From Aquila chrysaetos chrysaetos (lineage: Eukaryota > Chordata > Aves > Accipitriformes > Accipitridae): a DNA stretch of 64,000 bases. The stretch covers positions 59,937,204-60,001,203 of the forward strand of contig NC_044006.1 in assembly GCF_900496995.4 (NCBI RefSeq), in the 5' to 3' direction. Every line of letters starts with the position of its first letter. Within the stretch, counting starts at the first letter, position 1. The position numbers were made by a program, and so were the translations under genes. Below, one piece after another: positions 47,990-60,000 of the stretch. The notes under the pieces were generated by a model. That model was not told the DNA's origin and searched no databases. It was given only the letters and a program-made list of their open reading frames with translations.

Positions 47990-50900
47990 AAATAGTTTCT
48001 TTTAAGTAAGTTATTGCTATGGAAACATGCAGTGTATCACCCCCAAATTTAAAATCCATCATGATACTAATTGAGACCAAACCTGAAAGATCTCAAAATG
48101 AAAGTCTCAGCTGTGACTGAACATGTTTGATACATGAGTTCACACAGGATTTGGCTCTTAACCATGAGTTTGTTAAGAACAGAGAAGGAAATAAAATAAT
48201 GACTGCTCAAATCTGTGGATGCCACAAAACTTAAATACTAAAGAGCCAATTAAACAGAGGAAGATGAATTACTTGGTTGGGAGCTGTAAGCAATCTGCAT
48301 TTCACTGTGGCCTAAGTAGACCTGTGTTTCTAGCAGCAGAGGTTTGAGAACATACTTTCAAAGTAGAACAATTTGCTGTAGGAAATGCTGACTTTGAACA
48401 GTGTCTGGAGATGATGTGCATGTTCAACTGAACATGAATTTTCAGTATGCCTTGTGGCCAAAAGGACCAGTGAGATCCTCAGGTTTAGAAATGGAAATAC
48501 TGTCAGGGAAGTAATATTGCTGTCTATATTTGACTTCAGTATAACCTTTTGGAAGAATGCCATGCCCAACTCCAATAGTCACAATTTCCAGTAATGCTGG
48601 AAAATTGGACAGAAAAGAGTCATGAGAGCAATAAAAGGATTAAAAAGAAGCACTGGCATGAAAGTCTCAATAAGCAGAATCTACTTACTTTAGTGAAGGG
48701 AGAGTTAGCCTAGAAGAATCATCTTTGGAGCAAAAATTTGATAATCAAATAAAGGTTTGTTCCATCTAGCAGAGAAAGAGTGATCCAGTGATTGTAAGTA
48801 GAAGTTGGACATGTTACGAGAGATAAAGGCATGTAACAGAATCGTAAAGGTTTCTCTAGTCTGGACATGTTAGATGATTTCCTGAAAAGATGTGATTGAT
48901 AGAAAGAGGACTAATTCAGGCAAAGCAGATCCATGTTATGCAAGACGTCAAACTAAATAATCACGGCAGTCCTATTTGGCTGCCCCAGGAGTAACTTGCA
49001 TGCTAACAGGAGTATGAACAGTATTTCACAGAGGTTGGAATGCTAGCGACTCTGAACTCATTTCAGTTCTGCTATGAAGTTACCAGTACACAGAAGAAGT
49101 TGTGCGCTAAATAGGCTACTGGGTATGTTTAGCCTTGTTCTTTCTGTCTCTAGAGAATTGCAAATGGACTACTAATGCAAACCCTGACTTGACTCATGGC
49201 TATTAGGAAATGGCTCATTAGTTTTAAATTTCATTATACAGTATGTGTTGTGATGGTTTGGGCAATACATACTTTCATTATGAAAATGAGGTGAACATAT
49301 ACGGGAGGAAAGTGCCTATGCAAATGTCAGCTGTAGTGAATGTAGCTAATTATTATTTATTTTTTGAAGCTTTTAAAAGTTAGAGATCTTTCAAAGTTTA
49401 TTAGATGCTTTTGGATGCTTTCTTTCTATTCTTGTTTACCTGGCATTTCTCTCTGCTTTCATGAGAAAGTTGCAATCCAATGGCCATTTTCAATCCATTT
49501 TCAGCTCATAATAAGATCTATATAAGACAAATTGAAAAAGCCAATGTTTCCTTTTTATACTTAAACTTGACCTTTTATATGCCAACCGAAGATGCTCCAT
49601 AAAGCTTAGAGAAGGTAAAGTGTGCTCATAGGGTTCTGCTCTAGAAACACATTTTGAGAAAAATGTATTTTCTATACATTTTAGGCTAATTCATTAAATT
49701 ACATCTAAATAGAGTAGGCATTTAGTGGACTTTTTTACTAAGTGCATGTGGCAATCTGGTTCTGTTTAACATGCTAATAAATGCATCCCATCTCCTAATG
49801 AAACTAGTGCTCCCTGTATAATTAATCAGCATTGTATACAGATGAGGACAGGAAAGCCATATTGACAGTTGTTTTCATCCAGAATGGTTAATAAAAGAAT
49901 ACTATACAGTTCTGAAAGGTCATACGTGAATAGCTCATTTCTGCAAAAACAGTATTTTGCAAGTAAAAATTTAGTTAAAATTACCTCGAACCGTTGTTAT
50001 ATACAGCTTTTAACCACAAGATGGCATTCCTAACAGAAGTTTGCTCAACACGGTAATTGCGGTTTTTGAAGGGCTCTAAATGAAAGGCTATCATAAGCAT
50101 TTGTAATTTTATATGAGCTTTTAATATTTTCATTTATATAAAATGTAATTAATGGAAATTTAAGTAAGAAACCTTAATGATAATTAGGTTAATACTCAGT
50201 GATACGTAGAGTACCCAGGAATACGTGATGATTCCAGGTCAGCGAAACACCACATTAATTCATGTCATTATATGCTGCTAGAGGCTTTTCAACTGTAAAT
50301 CGTGAATCAATTTTGCTTTAATATAAGAATCTAAAATAAAAAAACCCTCAATTCTTTAATATTTAAATCAAGAGCACAAATAATACCATGGTCTCATATG
50401 CAAAACCCAAGTGTTTTGGGTTTTGAATACGATGCAGCGTATGGGGCTTGCAGTGAGTTTTGAGATAAGGAAGAGTAGATAACAGTATTCACAGGAAAAA
50501 GCGGTATAAATAATATGTCTTGCTGCACAGGGAGGATTTTTCATAGCATAATGTTAAAATGACCAAGCAACATATTTTCAAATGCCTGTCATCCAGGTTG
50601 GTAACAGAGCCCACAGGCAACCCTGCTTTCTTTCAGGCTTTATATCTTTTTCAGTTTCTTGTAATCTTTGCATGCTAAATTCAAATACTTTGTTATTCTT
50701 TTTCCTTAGATACAAGCATGAACGGAGCATAATACAACCTACTAAACCAATACAAGTGCGCTAGATTTTATATAACAGAGACATGCGTATTATACTTGCT
50801 TTTTTTTCCCCCATGGTTAAGGTCCTGATCTTACTTTGCTTATTTTTGCTGACTCTGTAAGATCAGACCTGAGCTAAGTAATCATTTATATTTCCATTCT

Positions 50901-52576
50901 AACTAGTGCCCTAGTTGCATTTTGGTTTGGAAAAAAAGACATTAAGTTTGTGCTTAAACTGAAATCCGATGTAAATTGTGGAATTTTTTTCAAGTCTATT
51001 TCAAGTCAACAGAAAGGATTATGATAGACTAATTTGTTTTGTTTTGTGGTAGCAAAACTTCCATGGCATCTTTTCTAATGCATGTGTACATTTCCTGCTA
51101 ATCCTTCTGCTCCATGTGCCACCCCCTGCTGATGCCTCAGCCCTCTGGTTTTGGTTCCTATCATTTAACACAGCTGAGAGGACAGAGTAGTGGCTTCATC
51201 TGCTGATGACACTAATGACAGTCTTTGCCAAGTGAGCAGGTACTACTTTGACATTAAGCAGATGTTCTTTTTCCTAACATGCTGTTGTACCTCTATCATC
51301 TCTCAAAGGTGGCTATGCAAAACAGAATATGAATTTTTGTTTGCTGAAAACAATTGTCAATCAAAAAAACACTTTCAGAATGATCAGGTTGGTCGAACCT
51401 ACCTGCTGGTTGAACCTGGCACAAGGACTGCAGAGGCAAACCTTCTGAGTTAATAGTATCTCATGTTGACTACCAGTAAGATTTGAGGGCCTGAACATCT
51501 CCCGCTTGCTGCAAATTTTAAAGAAATGTGGTGAAGTGAAAATCAGTATTTCAAGGATGTGGAAATGGCAGTAAAAGGAAAGTTATACATAATAATTATG
51601 AAATGTTGATGAGGAAGTAAATGATTTGTTGCTGTTACCTTTCAAGTTAAGTTACACACTGAATTTTCTTTGCAGTAATTAGGCATAGCACTAGGTGTGT
51701 AGATGGGGACAGGATTCCACTGAGAAGAGCAAGAAGCCTGTCCCACAGAGGAGGTTTAAAAAAAAGGAAAAACAAACGTACTGAGGAAAGTAACATTCTC
51801 TGCTCTCAAGGGCTAGTACAAAAAGCACATTGGGGGCTAATTTGATGCGGTTTATTGTTTGCAAGAGGTGGATTATAAATGTTTGGAATTGCATCTTATG
51901 TAACTGCTGCTGGATAAGCATAGCTATGAGTAAGTGTGAACTGGGAAAGGAAAATGTGGTACTGGGAACTGTAACCACAAGTATTATCACTTCCCATATG
52001 TACAAACTTATGCCTAGGGCAAGCAAGCACAATTACTGACAGACGCTGTGTTTGTTCATGCGAGTGATTTTATTGTTCTAAATGATTTATCACTCTGGAT
52101 TACATTTTTTGATGAAAGATTTTTCTGGAATAATTGTATTCCAAAGAAAATGAGTTGTTTACCTTCAATAGATGACCAGGTTTGCCTGTTGAAAAGAAAT
52201 TAGATTCATAAAGCATTTCCATGAGGTTTTTAAATAGGTGGGATACAAAGGGTCATTCTGCAACATGGGGATTTGCTTCCCCAAATTAGTAACATAATCT
52301 CTTTCACTCTCTCCCTTTACTTTCTCAGTCTCAGAAATCTAGAAATACACATTTTAGAAAATTTTCAGATACAAATTGTATCATTTTACTTTATCTGTGA
52401 TCAAAACAATATGCTGGATTCTCTGAATTTGTATTGGATGCTGAAGATATACTGATGATTATTGAAAACACAAAAACAGTCCTCACTTCCTTTACAAAAA
52501 GCAAAAAGATGTTACATTTTCAAGCTGTTAAAACTAACTTTCAAGTCTGGATTAAGCCAGGAAGTGTGCAGCACCT
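47990..52576. other. Intergenic, with possible very old LINE remnant near 48.6-48.97 kb
   Basis: AT-rich sequence with no gene recognised. The segment 48600-48970 has the word pattern of an ancient CR1/L3-like 3' region on the plus strand (a slightly G-rich block with AAAGAGT, ATGTTAGA and GAGGACTAATTC words), but the match is too weak to annotate as an element. Confidence 0.45.
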
Positions 52577-53394
52577 TGTCACGACCCAGACTGGACAGAC
52601 CAAGGAGTCGTGTTTAATTTGAAATTCCCTCGGGCTAAATTAAGGTGAAACAACACCAAACGATCAGTTAAAGATTTTATTTATGACAGAAGCAAACTGA
52701 ACTGGGGAGGCGTGGTAGTAGGTGGCAGGGTTTCTCACAACAGGAATTGGCATAAGACTACTTCTGTAAACCGTGTAACCATATACATCAATTCAGGGAA
52801 TAAGGAGATCCCTCCCGTTGAGTCACGAGGTTCAGAGCAGACCCCCTTGCTTTCTAGACTCCTCCTCAGAGAAGGGCCCAGGGGCGGCTGGATCTACTCT
52901 TAGTCTCAGACTTGGTCAACAGTTTATGTCTTGAAACGGACGAGGTATAGGGATTGTGGAAAAGGAAAGAGAGAAGAAGACAAAGAGAGAAAGGAAGAGA
53001 GAAAGATTTCACCGATTCTGGGTCCAGCGTTGGTTCAGTCAGCCAAGGTGTCCAGTCAACCAAGGGGACCAGTCCCCGTGGGCTTGCACACCCGGGGCTT
53101 CAGTTTGTGTCCTTTTATCATCCTTCCCCTCCTTCGGGCGGGCACCCGAACTCTTCAGGTTAATGAGCAGTTTGTGAGCCTTTGGGCTTGGGGGTCGTTT
53201 GTGGAGTAACTTCTCCTTCCCTGCAGACACGGTCATTGTTTGATCTTTGTATCAGAACAGCTTATCAGAACAGGGAGCTGCGCGCCCTCCAGCATGCCCT
53301 CCCCCTCCTGTTGCTGATGTCTAAGCTGATGGGCTTTTCACCTTGGTTCCTTGCTGTGCAGGGTTTGTCTTTAAGCAGAACTTGCCCCACCACA
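52577..53394 (-). mobile_element. Solo retroviral LTR (avian ERV), minus orientation
   Basis: An 818-bp block starts TGTCACGACCCAGACTGG on the plus strand and ends GCCCCACCACA, so in its own orientation it runs TGTGGTGGGGC to GGTCGTGACA with the TG...CA ends of an LTR. On the minus strand it has a TATA-like GATAAAAGG near 53117 and AATAAA at 52676-52681, in the right order for promoter and polyadenylation. GC content is well above the flanks. I see no gag, pol or env sequence beside it, so it is a solo LTR. The flanks (GCACCT left, ATGTTT right) do not show a target-site duplication, which is unusual for an otherwise clean copy. I judge it an ERVK-like avian LTR from memory only. Confidence 0.82.
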
Positions 53395-56300
53395 ATGTTT
53401 GAGACATTAACTCTTTCAGTCTCTTGCATACCTGAATTGCCAACATCTCTGTTCCTTGTGCTTCTGGGTCACTGATGGTGAAGCTCTTACTTTCTTACTC
53501 ATTTGTACTATTGTGAAAAGAGATAATTGTAAGTACAGGTCCCTTTCTTCTCAAAGGCACCTGAATATAAAACAGACACAATTCTCCACTGTATTACTTT
53601 TGCCTGATACTAGAATTACTTTACTAAAGACAAATCAAACCTAATACACAGTCAACACCTTTACAAAATGCAGAGTGGTGAAGCTGAGCCGGAAGATATC
53701 AAGTGCAAAGTGAACTTTCTGGTGCTGTATAGAGCTGGTATAAAAGCTAGATGAAAACTACTTCACCAACTACTAAGATCTCTGTAGTGCCCAATATCAG
53801 AAATGGTTACTCATTTCCGCAAGGCACAGCTGACAGCTGACAGGGGGAAATGAAGAAATACAAACCACATTTTTTTTTTAAAATCCATCCAAAATAAAAT
53901 TTGCCTTCTGTGAGCACTTAGCTTGTTGTGCTAGGCATACGAGGTGAAGAGTGGGTCTCCCACCTCCCATGGTGGTGGCTGTTTTGTCAGTTCAGGGGCA
54001 GCAGAAGCATCATCTTCTTTAGTGATGATTTTTTGTTCCTTGTATTAATTGCATGATCTGCTTCATAAATCAAATTACATATAAATGGAACAGCTTAAAA
54101 GTAATTGTGCAGCTGAGAAGCTGACAAGTTATTGTGCCTTATGGCTACTGTGGCTGTGTGGGTAAGGACCAAAAAGACAAAAATTGGTCTCTTTAACCTC
54201 CAATGTCCCTTAACTTTCCCCTGATGAGTTTCCTGTCACTTTAATTTAAAATGTTTTCTGATCAACTTATGAAAGCAGTTTTTTTATGCGGTTGTCTCCA
54301 ATTCCCCAGAAACAATTGCCCAGTCCTGTGTTCCTAAATTCCCTTCTGTATGCACTGTATTTCCTTTGCCTGTCCTTTTTTTTCCTTTTTTGACAGCTGC
54401 AATAGATGTTGTTAGTGATGATACAGTTTCTAGACCTGTTTTTACAGGGTGGACAGAAGAAATAAGCCACATAACAGTAGCATTTGGAGTGTCATTGAGA
54501 CCACCTTGGTAATTTTTTTTGTTTTGCAAAGCAGATGTCTGTGTAATGCACTCAAATTCTTCACCATCACCCATTATCATAAAGTCGTTGTAGCATAACT
54601 ATTTTTTAATTTTCTAATCCTTTTCACAGGAGAATTTAAAATCAGTCTTTGTAGAGTAAATTTAACTCTATGTTATAACTCAAAATACCAGAATCATAAA
54701 ATTAAAAAAATAATAATCTTGGAATAAACATTTTGTAGTTAATGTAATTAAGTTCCTTTCAGGCTGATGCTTGGACTGCAAATCAAGAGTTTTATTTCCT
54801 TTCTGGAATCAGGTATCCTCAGAAATGTTCATACTTAAGTTCTATGAACTGTGTTGTCATTAACTCTACTTCTGATGGCTATCAGACAGCAGGATTTTAC
54901 AAATTGCCATGAGTTCTGAACTGACAAGTGTATGTACACAACGATTTTCAGTGGAGGGGAAAAACAGAAGTCATTATTTTGTTATTGTAACTTGACCCAA
55001 GAGGAGAAGAGGTGTATATGCATGAGTGTGCTGATATTTGATAAGCTGATATCTTTCTCAGAAAGCTTGAAGGTGGTAATTTTTGCAACATTTCTTTTTG
55101 TTCAAATTGATTAGGGGGTGTTGGGGGTTTTTTCCTGCCTTCCTCCTCCCCAAATTCATAAATGAGTGATACAAAAATGAAGAGCTATTTTTAAAGTCAG
55201 ACTTCAGTATGTAGAAAGTAAAAAGGGGGAAGAACAGCAGCAAAAATCAGATCCAGTGAATAGTCAGAAACTGGACACTACTCTGCTGACTATCTGTGAA
55301 TTAATGTCCAAGACAGATTGAAATTCTGACCCCTTAAACAATTCCTTTAAACATGGCCATGACTAGAACAGCCCACCTCTAGCCTTAAAATCATACTATA
55401 AAAGTGGAGCTGTGGTCTTCTTGAGAGATTTGTGTAAATTCCTGCTGCAGTGAGGCTAGATACAAGGGGAACAGCTTTTTTGGGTTCTACTTTTTGTCTG
55501 GCAATAATTCTGAGGTGAAGGAAGAAGAAAGCATTGAAATATTTTTTTAAACTTCAAAAATGTGTTTCATATGGGATAAGCATATACTTTAGCAGTCTGT
55601 TTAACTGAAGCTGTATGACTTCTTCATGATTATGAAGGTTCCCAGGGTATCTTGTCCAGTTTACTGCATGTTTTGAGAGACACAAAAAGTGAGAGAATTT
55701 ACATATATGCACATGTATATATAAAGTATATATATATATAGGTTGTATATGTATTTCAGTTTATTATGTGCACAGAATATCATGCTTATGGGATCATTGT
55801 GAAAGTGATCTTGACTGATGATGCATCTCAGATGATGCGTAGAAACAGATGTGCGTCCCTGTGGGCATCAGCCTGCTGCATCAGCAGGTCCCGGTGGGAT
55901 CTGGCCTGTGCAGTTGTCCCTCCTACGCGATGCACGTGAGATGTCACAGAGGGACCACACAACCTTCCTGAGCCGTGCAGTCCAGCTCAGGAGGGCAGCG
56001 TGGTCCGTGGCCCAGGGGTCCGGCTGGCCTTGACCCTCGGCTGGTTTTGTGCAGCACCGTTGCCTGACCTTGGTTCACTGTCACTGAGCTGTGAGAGTAT
56101 GTAAACTGAAACCGTGCAAGATAAGAAAAGTAAAAACAGAACTGAAAGTGTTGAGCTGGTAAGAGTGTCTTGGGGATTGGGGACAGAATACTGACATGGA
56201 AACTGTAAAACCTGAGGGAGAAAGCAGAGACTTAGAAGATGGCATCTCTGCAACTGTGAGGACTTATACTGATTTACTGGGGTATTTTGACATGACTGAA

Positions 56301-56429
56301 ATACTTTTCTTATGAAATATAAAGTCTGCAACACCAATAAAAAGCAACACAAAACACCTCATATGCTTTTCTCTTCTCCCCCTCCCCCTTTTGCTTTCCC
56401 ACATTTTTTCTGCACTGATCCTCATCTCC
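53395..56429. other. Intergenic
   Basis: AT-rich sequence with no recognised gene. It includes a TA-rich simple tract at 55701-55740 and a GC-richer patch at about 55850-56040 that holds only short frames. Confidence 0.65.
55701..55740 (+). repeat. TA/CA-type simple repeat
   Basis: Alternating pyrimidine-purine tract with CATATATGCACATGTATATA and a run of TA dinucleotides up to 55740. Confidence 0.8.
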
Positions 56430-57029
56430 TCTTGTGTCCTGGTTTCAGCTGGAATAGAGTTAATTTTCCTTCCAGTAGGTGGTATAGTGCTATGTTTTGG
56501 ATTCAGTATGAGAATAATGTTAATAACACACTGATGTTTTCAGTTGTTGCCAAACAGTCTTTATACTAAGTCAGTCAAGGATTTTTCAGCTTCTGATGCC
56601 CAGCCAGCAAGAAGACTGGAGGGGCACAAGAAGTTGGGAGGGGACACAGCCAGGACAGCTGACCCAGACTGGCCAAAAGGGTATTCCATACCATGTGACA
56701 TCATGCCCAGTATATAAACTGGGGGGAGTTGGCCTGGGGGGATTGCTGCTTGGGCACTAACTGGGCATCAGTCAGTGAGTGGTGAGCAATTGCATTGTGC
56801 ATCACTTGTTTTGTATATTCCAATTCTTTTATTACTATTATTGTCATTTTATTACTGTTGTCATTATTATTTTCTTCCTTTCTGTCCTATTAAACTGTTC
56901 TTATCTCAACCCACGAGTTCTACTTTTTTTCCCCGATTCCCTCCCCCATCCCACTGTGGTGGGAGGGGGCAGTGAGCGAGTGGCTGCATGGTGCTTAGTT
57001 GCTGGCTGGGGTTAAACCACGACATCTTG
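56430..57029 (+). mobile_element. Solo retroviral LTR (avian ERVL-like) with 5-bp target-site duplication
   Basis: The LTR occupies 56435-57024 (590 bp) and runs from TGTCCTGGTTTCAGCTGG to GGGGTTAAACCACGACA, flanked on both sides by the direct repeat TCTTG (56430-56434 and 57025-57029). A TATATAA box is at about 56711, an ATTAAA poly(A) signal at 56889-56894, and a TAT/CAT-rich stretch precedes it. The terminal sequences are those I know from a very common avian ERVL-type LTR. There is no internal retroviral sequence, so it arose by recombination between the two LTRs of a provirus. Confidence 0.93.
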
Positions 57030-60000
57030 TCAGCTCCCTCCTGACCTGTCCGAGCAATGCTTCTCCAATCAGCCTCTGGTCAAAAGTGCCTCTTGATACC
57101 CTTTACCGCTTTGCTCTCATTTCACTCGTCGAAATCACTTGAATCATATAAGCCTCAAGGCACACTTGGCATGTGGTACTGTGCTCTCACTGCTCTTGAC
57201 CCCGATGTCCTCACCAGCATGGTGTGGTGGCCCTGGAGTGCCGCAGTGACCAGCCAGCCCTCTGGCCACCCATACAGGTGCCCAGCTTGGCATCAGGGCT
57301 GGAAGAGCAAGAACAACATTCCCAGCCCTGATGTGGGTGTCCAGGGTCGGGGTAGGGACTAAGGGCAAAAGAGACTCTGCACTATTGCTTATGCAAGCAC
57401 GCAGATGAAAATAACTTTGTTTTCCAACCGCAGCAGTCAGCCAGGCTGCTTGGCCCTGGCCTAGGTCCCCCCTTGATGCCACAGCCAAAGCCAGCAGCTG
57501 TCTCCAGAAGCACACCACATTTCATATATGGCAGAAGTAGGCACTCAGCTGCCTTCAGATTCCTTTGGTTAAAGAAATCATCTCATTTGGGGAGTGTCTA
57601 GTAGCTTTTATAAGCTTAATGTTTGGAGGTACTATGCATATAAATAGATGGCATTCAGATGCAGCAAAACCTTATTGAACTTGTGTTGGTCTTCACTTGG
57701 TTTGGACATGGAAGAAATGTGTGTGCCACCTGGCACATGCCCTGCAGCTTCTCAAACCTAACGGGAGATGCTGTGTCTCCTCGTCTCCGCATGTTTTTCA
57801 TAACAGGCTCATTCCTGCCAGCATCATATTTCTTGTTGCCAATCTCTTCATCTCACTTCTCAAAGCACGTGATTAAGCAAGCAGAAGGGCATTGGACTAA
57901 AAGGGACTACCTGGATAATTTAAGCTGGACTGCAATTATACTTTGATTGCATCCATCTTCATTTGGGGGGGGGGTGGGGGATGTTGTTTGGTTGTTTGGT
58001 TTGGGGTCTTTTTAAATCAAGATGCAAACACAAAATGGTTGGCAATTTAGCTGCCTCAGTTCTGAGGACCAGGGCTGAAATAGGATTTATCTCTGATTTT
58101 GCTTAGAGTCCATTTTGGGATATAGTGAAAGTTACATATGATTCACTAGTTTCAATCAGAACAACCAATACATTTTTATTATAGAATATAATGACATTGT
58201 GTGGATTTCACCTGTAACTTGAAATACATGGATGATGCTTGCTACTTGCCAACTGATATTTAAAGAAAAACCTTAAAGGTTGGAATATAGAAACATTCAG
58301 GGAAATTAGAGAGTGAATTGGTACTTGAAGTGGTTAAGAAATTCCTTCAGTGTAGTCTTAACTAAAGAGAGGAATAAACAAGCGATGGAAAACCAACGAA
58401 GAGGCAGGGGCAGAAGACGGGAAAGTGATTGTAGTGTTAGGAAGAAAGGTCATAACTCATTAATGTAGGGGAATTGTTTGAAGATATTAATATTATGGTG
58501 TACAAGGGGAGTGCAATAGCTTTTTAGAGCATTTGGCAAAATTTCAGATCAGAGTAAAATGTGATGCAGGGTAATGGAATAAGTGGAAAGTTGGCTCATT
58601 AGGTTGATAATTGGGCAAAAAGCAGGAAACAAATGGTAGCTGTAAAAAGCTTTTTTTTATCTGGGAAGAAATTAGGGGGTCATGTTGGAAGGCCGTTTAT
58701 TACAAGAGAAAGATGTGACCTCAATTTGGCCTATAAACTTTGTTCTCGGATGATTTTCCCTCTGCAGCTGTACAACAAAGGCCCCATGAATGTTAAATGC
58801 AAAGTAGCAGTGAGACATGATATTGGTGAGAGGTCTCCAAAGCTACAGAGTTTGGACTAAAGATAGACAAAAGGTGGGAAAATGTATCCCGTGAACTAAC
58901 CTGCCAACTTGATTAAATCACTCAGGAACCTGGAGAAGTGGGACTTCATACAGAAGAAAGAGATGAAGGTGCTTGGGAACAAAGGCTTCCTAGTCACACT
59001 GTAAGCTCCTGCTCTGTAGCAGCTGCTGCTGCCCAAGCTCCTCTAAGCAAATCAGTCTGTGTTTGGTGTAAGCTGAAGCCAGAAATGTTGTTGCACAGTG
59101 TACAGTAAAATCTACTTTTGGGCATTTGCTCAACAGGCAAAAGGTACATTTTGGAGACGGACTTGCAGCAGGCTAGCAACTGGAAAATAAATGATCCTCT
59201 TCTGCAGCCCACTCCATTATACCCCACTGTCCTTAGTTGCCTCCTCTGAACTTGGATTCACTAAATTTCCAGCTGCCTCTGGGCTTGGAGAACATACTAC
59301 GTAGCACAAGGGAGAGCAGGTGGTCCTGTGCAGCCCTGTTTGCATTCAGCCTAGTTCGAGATATTGGCTCCTGGAGGAGGGGCAGAGATCTGGGGGCATA
59401 TATGCAATTCATCATCAGTATTTTCAACTGACTGGGAGAAACTGCTGCACATGCTGCTCTGCTTCCGATGGGCTTTGAAATATAGGCAGGCTGAAGGATG
59501 TATGAGTTTTTCTTTCATGATAACAAAAAATAAGCACTTTGTTCTGGTATCTGTAAAGTTAAGGCAGTTTCCTACAAGCAATGATAATTCAAGAGCAGTT
59601 TCTGCCTTGTGATTGATACATACATTAGAAGAGTATTTTTGGAAATGCTGGTTGCTTTTGTTATTAAAAAAAAAGAAAATCACTGCTAGTTTTCAGTTTG
59701 CTGAGTCTTTTAATACATAATTTCCAACAGAAACACTTTGAGTTATCAGACAAAGGGGAAATAACTCACTGCTGTGAGACAAAATCAGCAGTCCTTAGTA
59801 CAGAGTAACTACCAGAAATCTGCATCTTGCTCTCAGAAGAGTCTGGGTGCCTTTATGCCACAAGAAGTCTAAACAGCATTCAGCTGGGAGACAGGACCCA
59901 GAATAATGATGCAAAGCAAATACCCATTGCTTTATACAGTCTGTACAAAGGGAATAAGGGTGTGTTAGAGGGCTGGCAAGTTGCCTAAACCCAAACTGCT

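Noticed and set aside
48590..48970. Possible ancient CR1/L3-like LINE remnant
   Set aside because: The word similarity is too weak to fix family, edges or strand by eye. A profile search would be needed.
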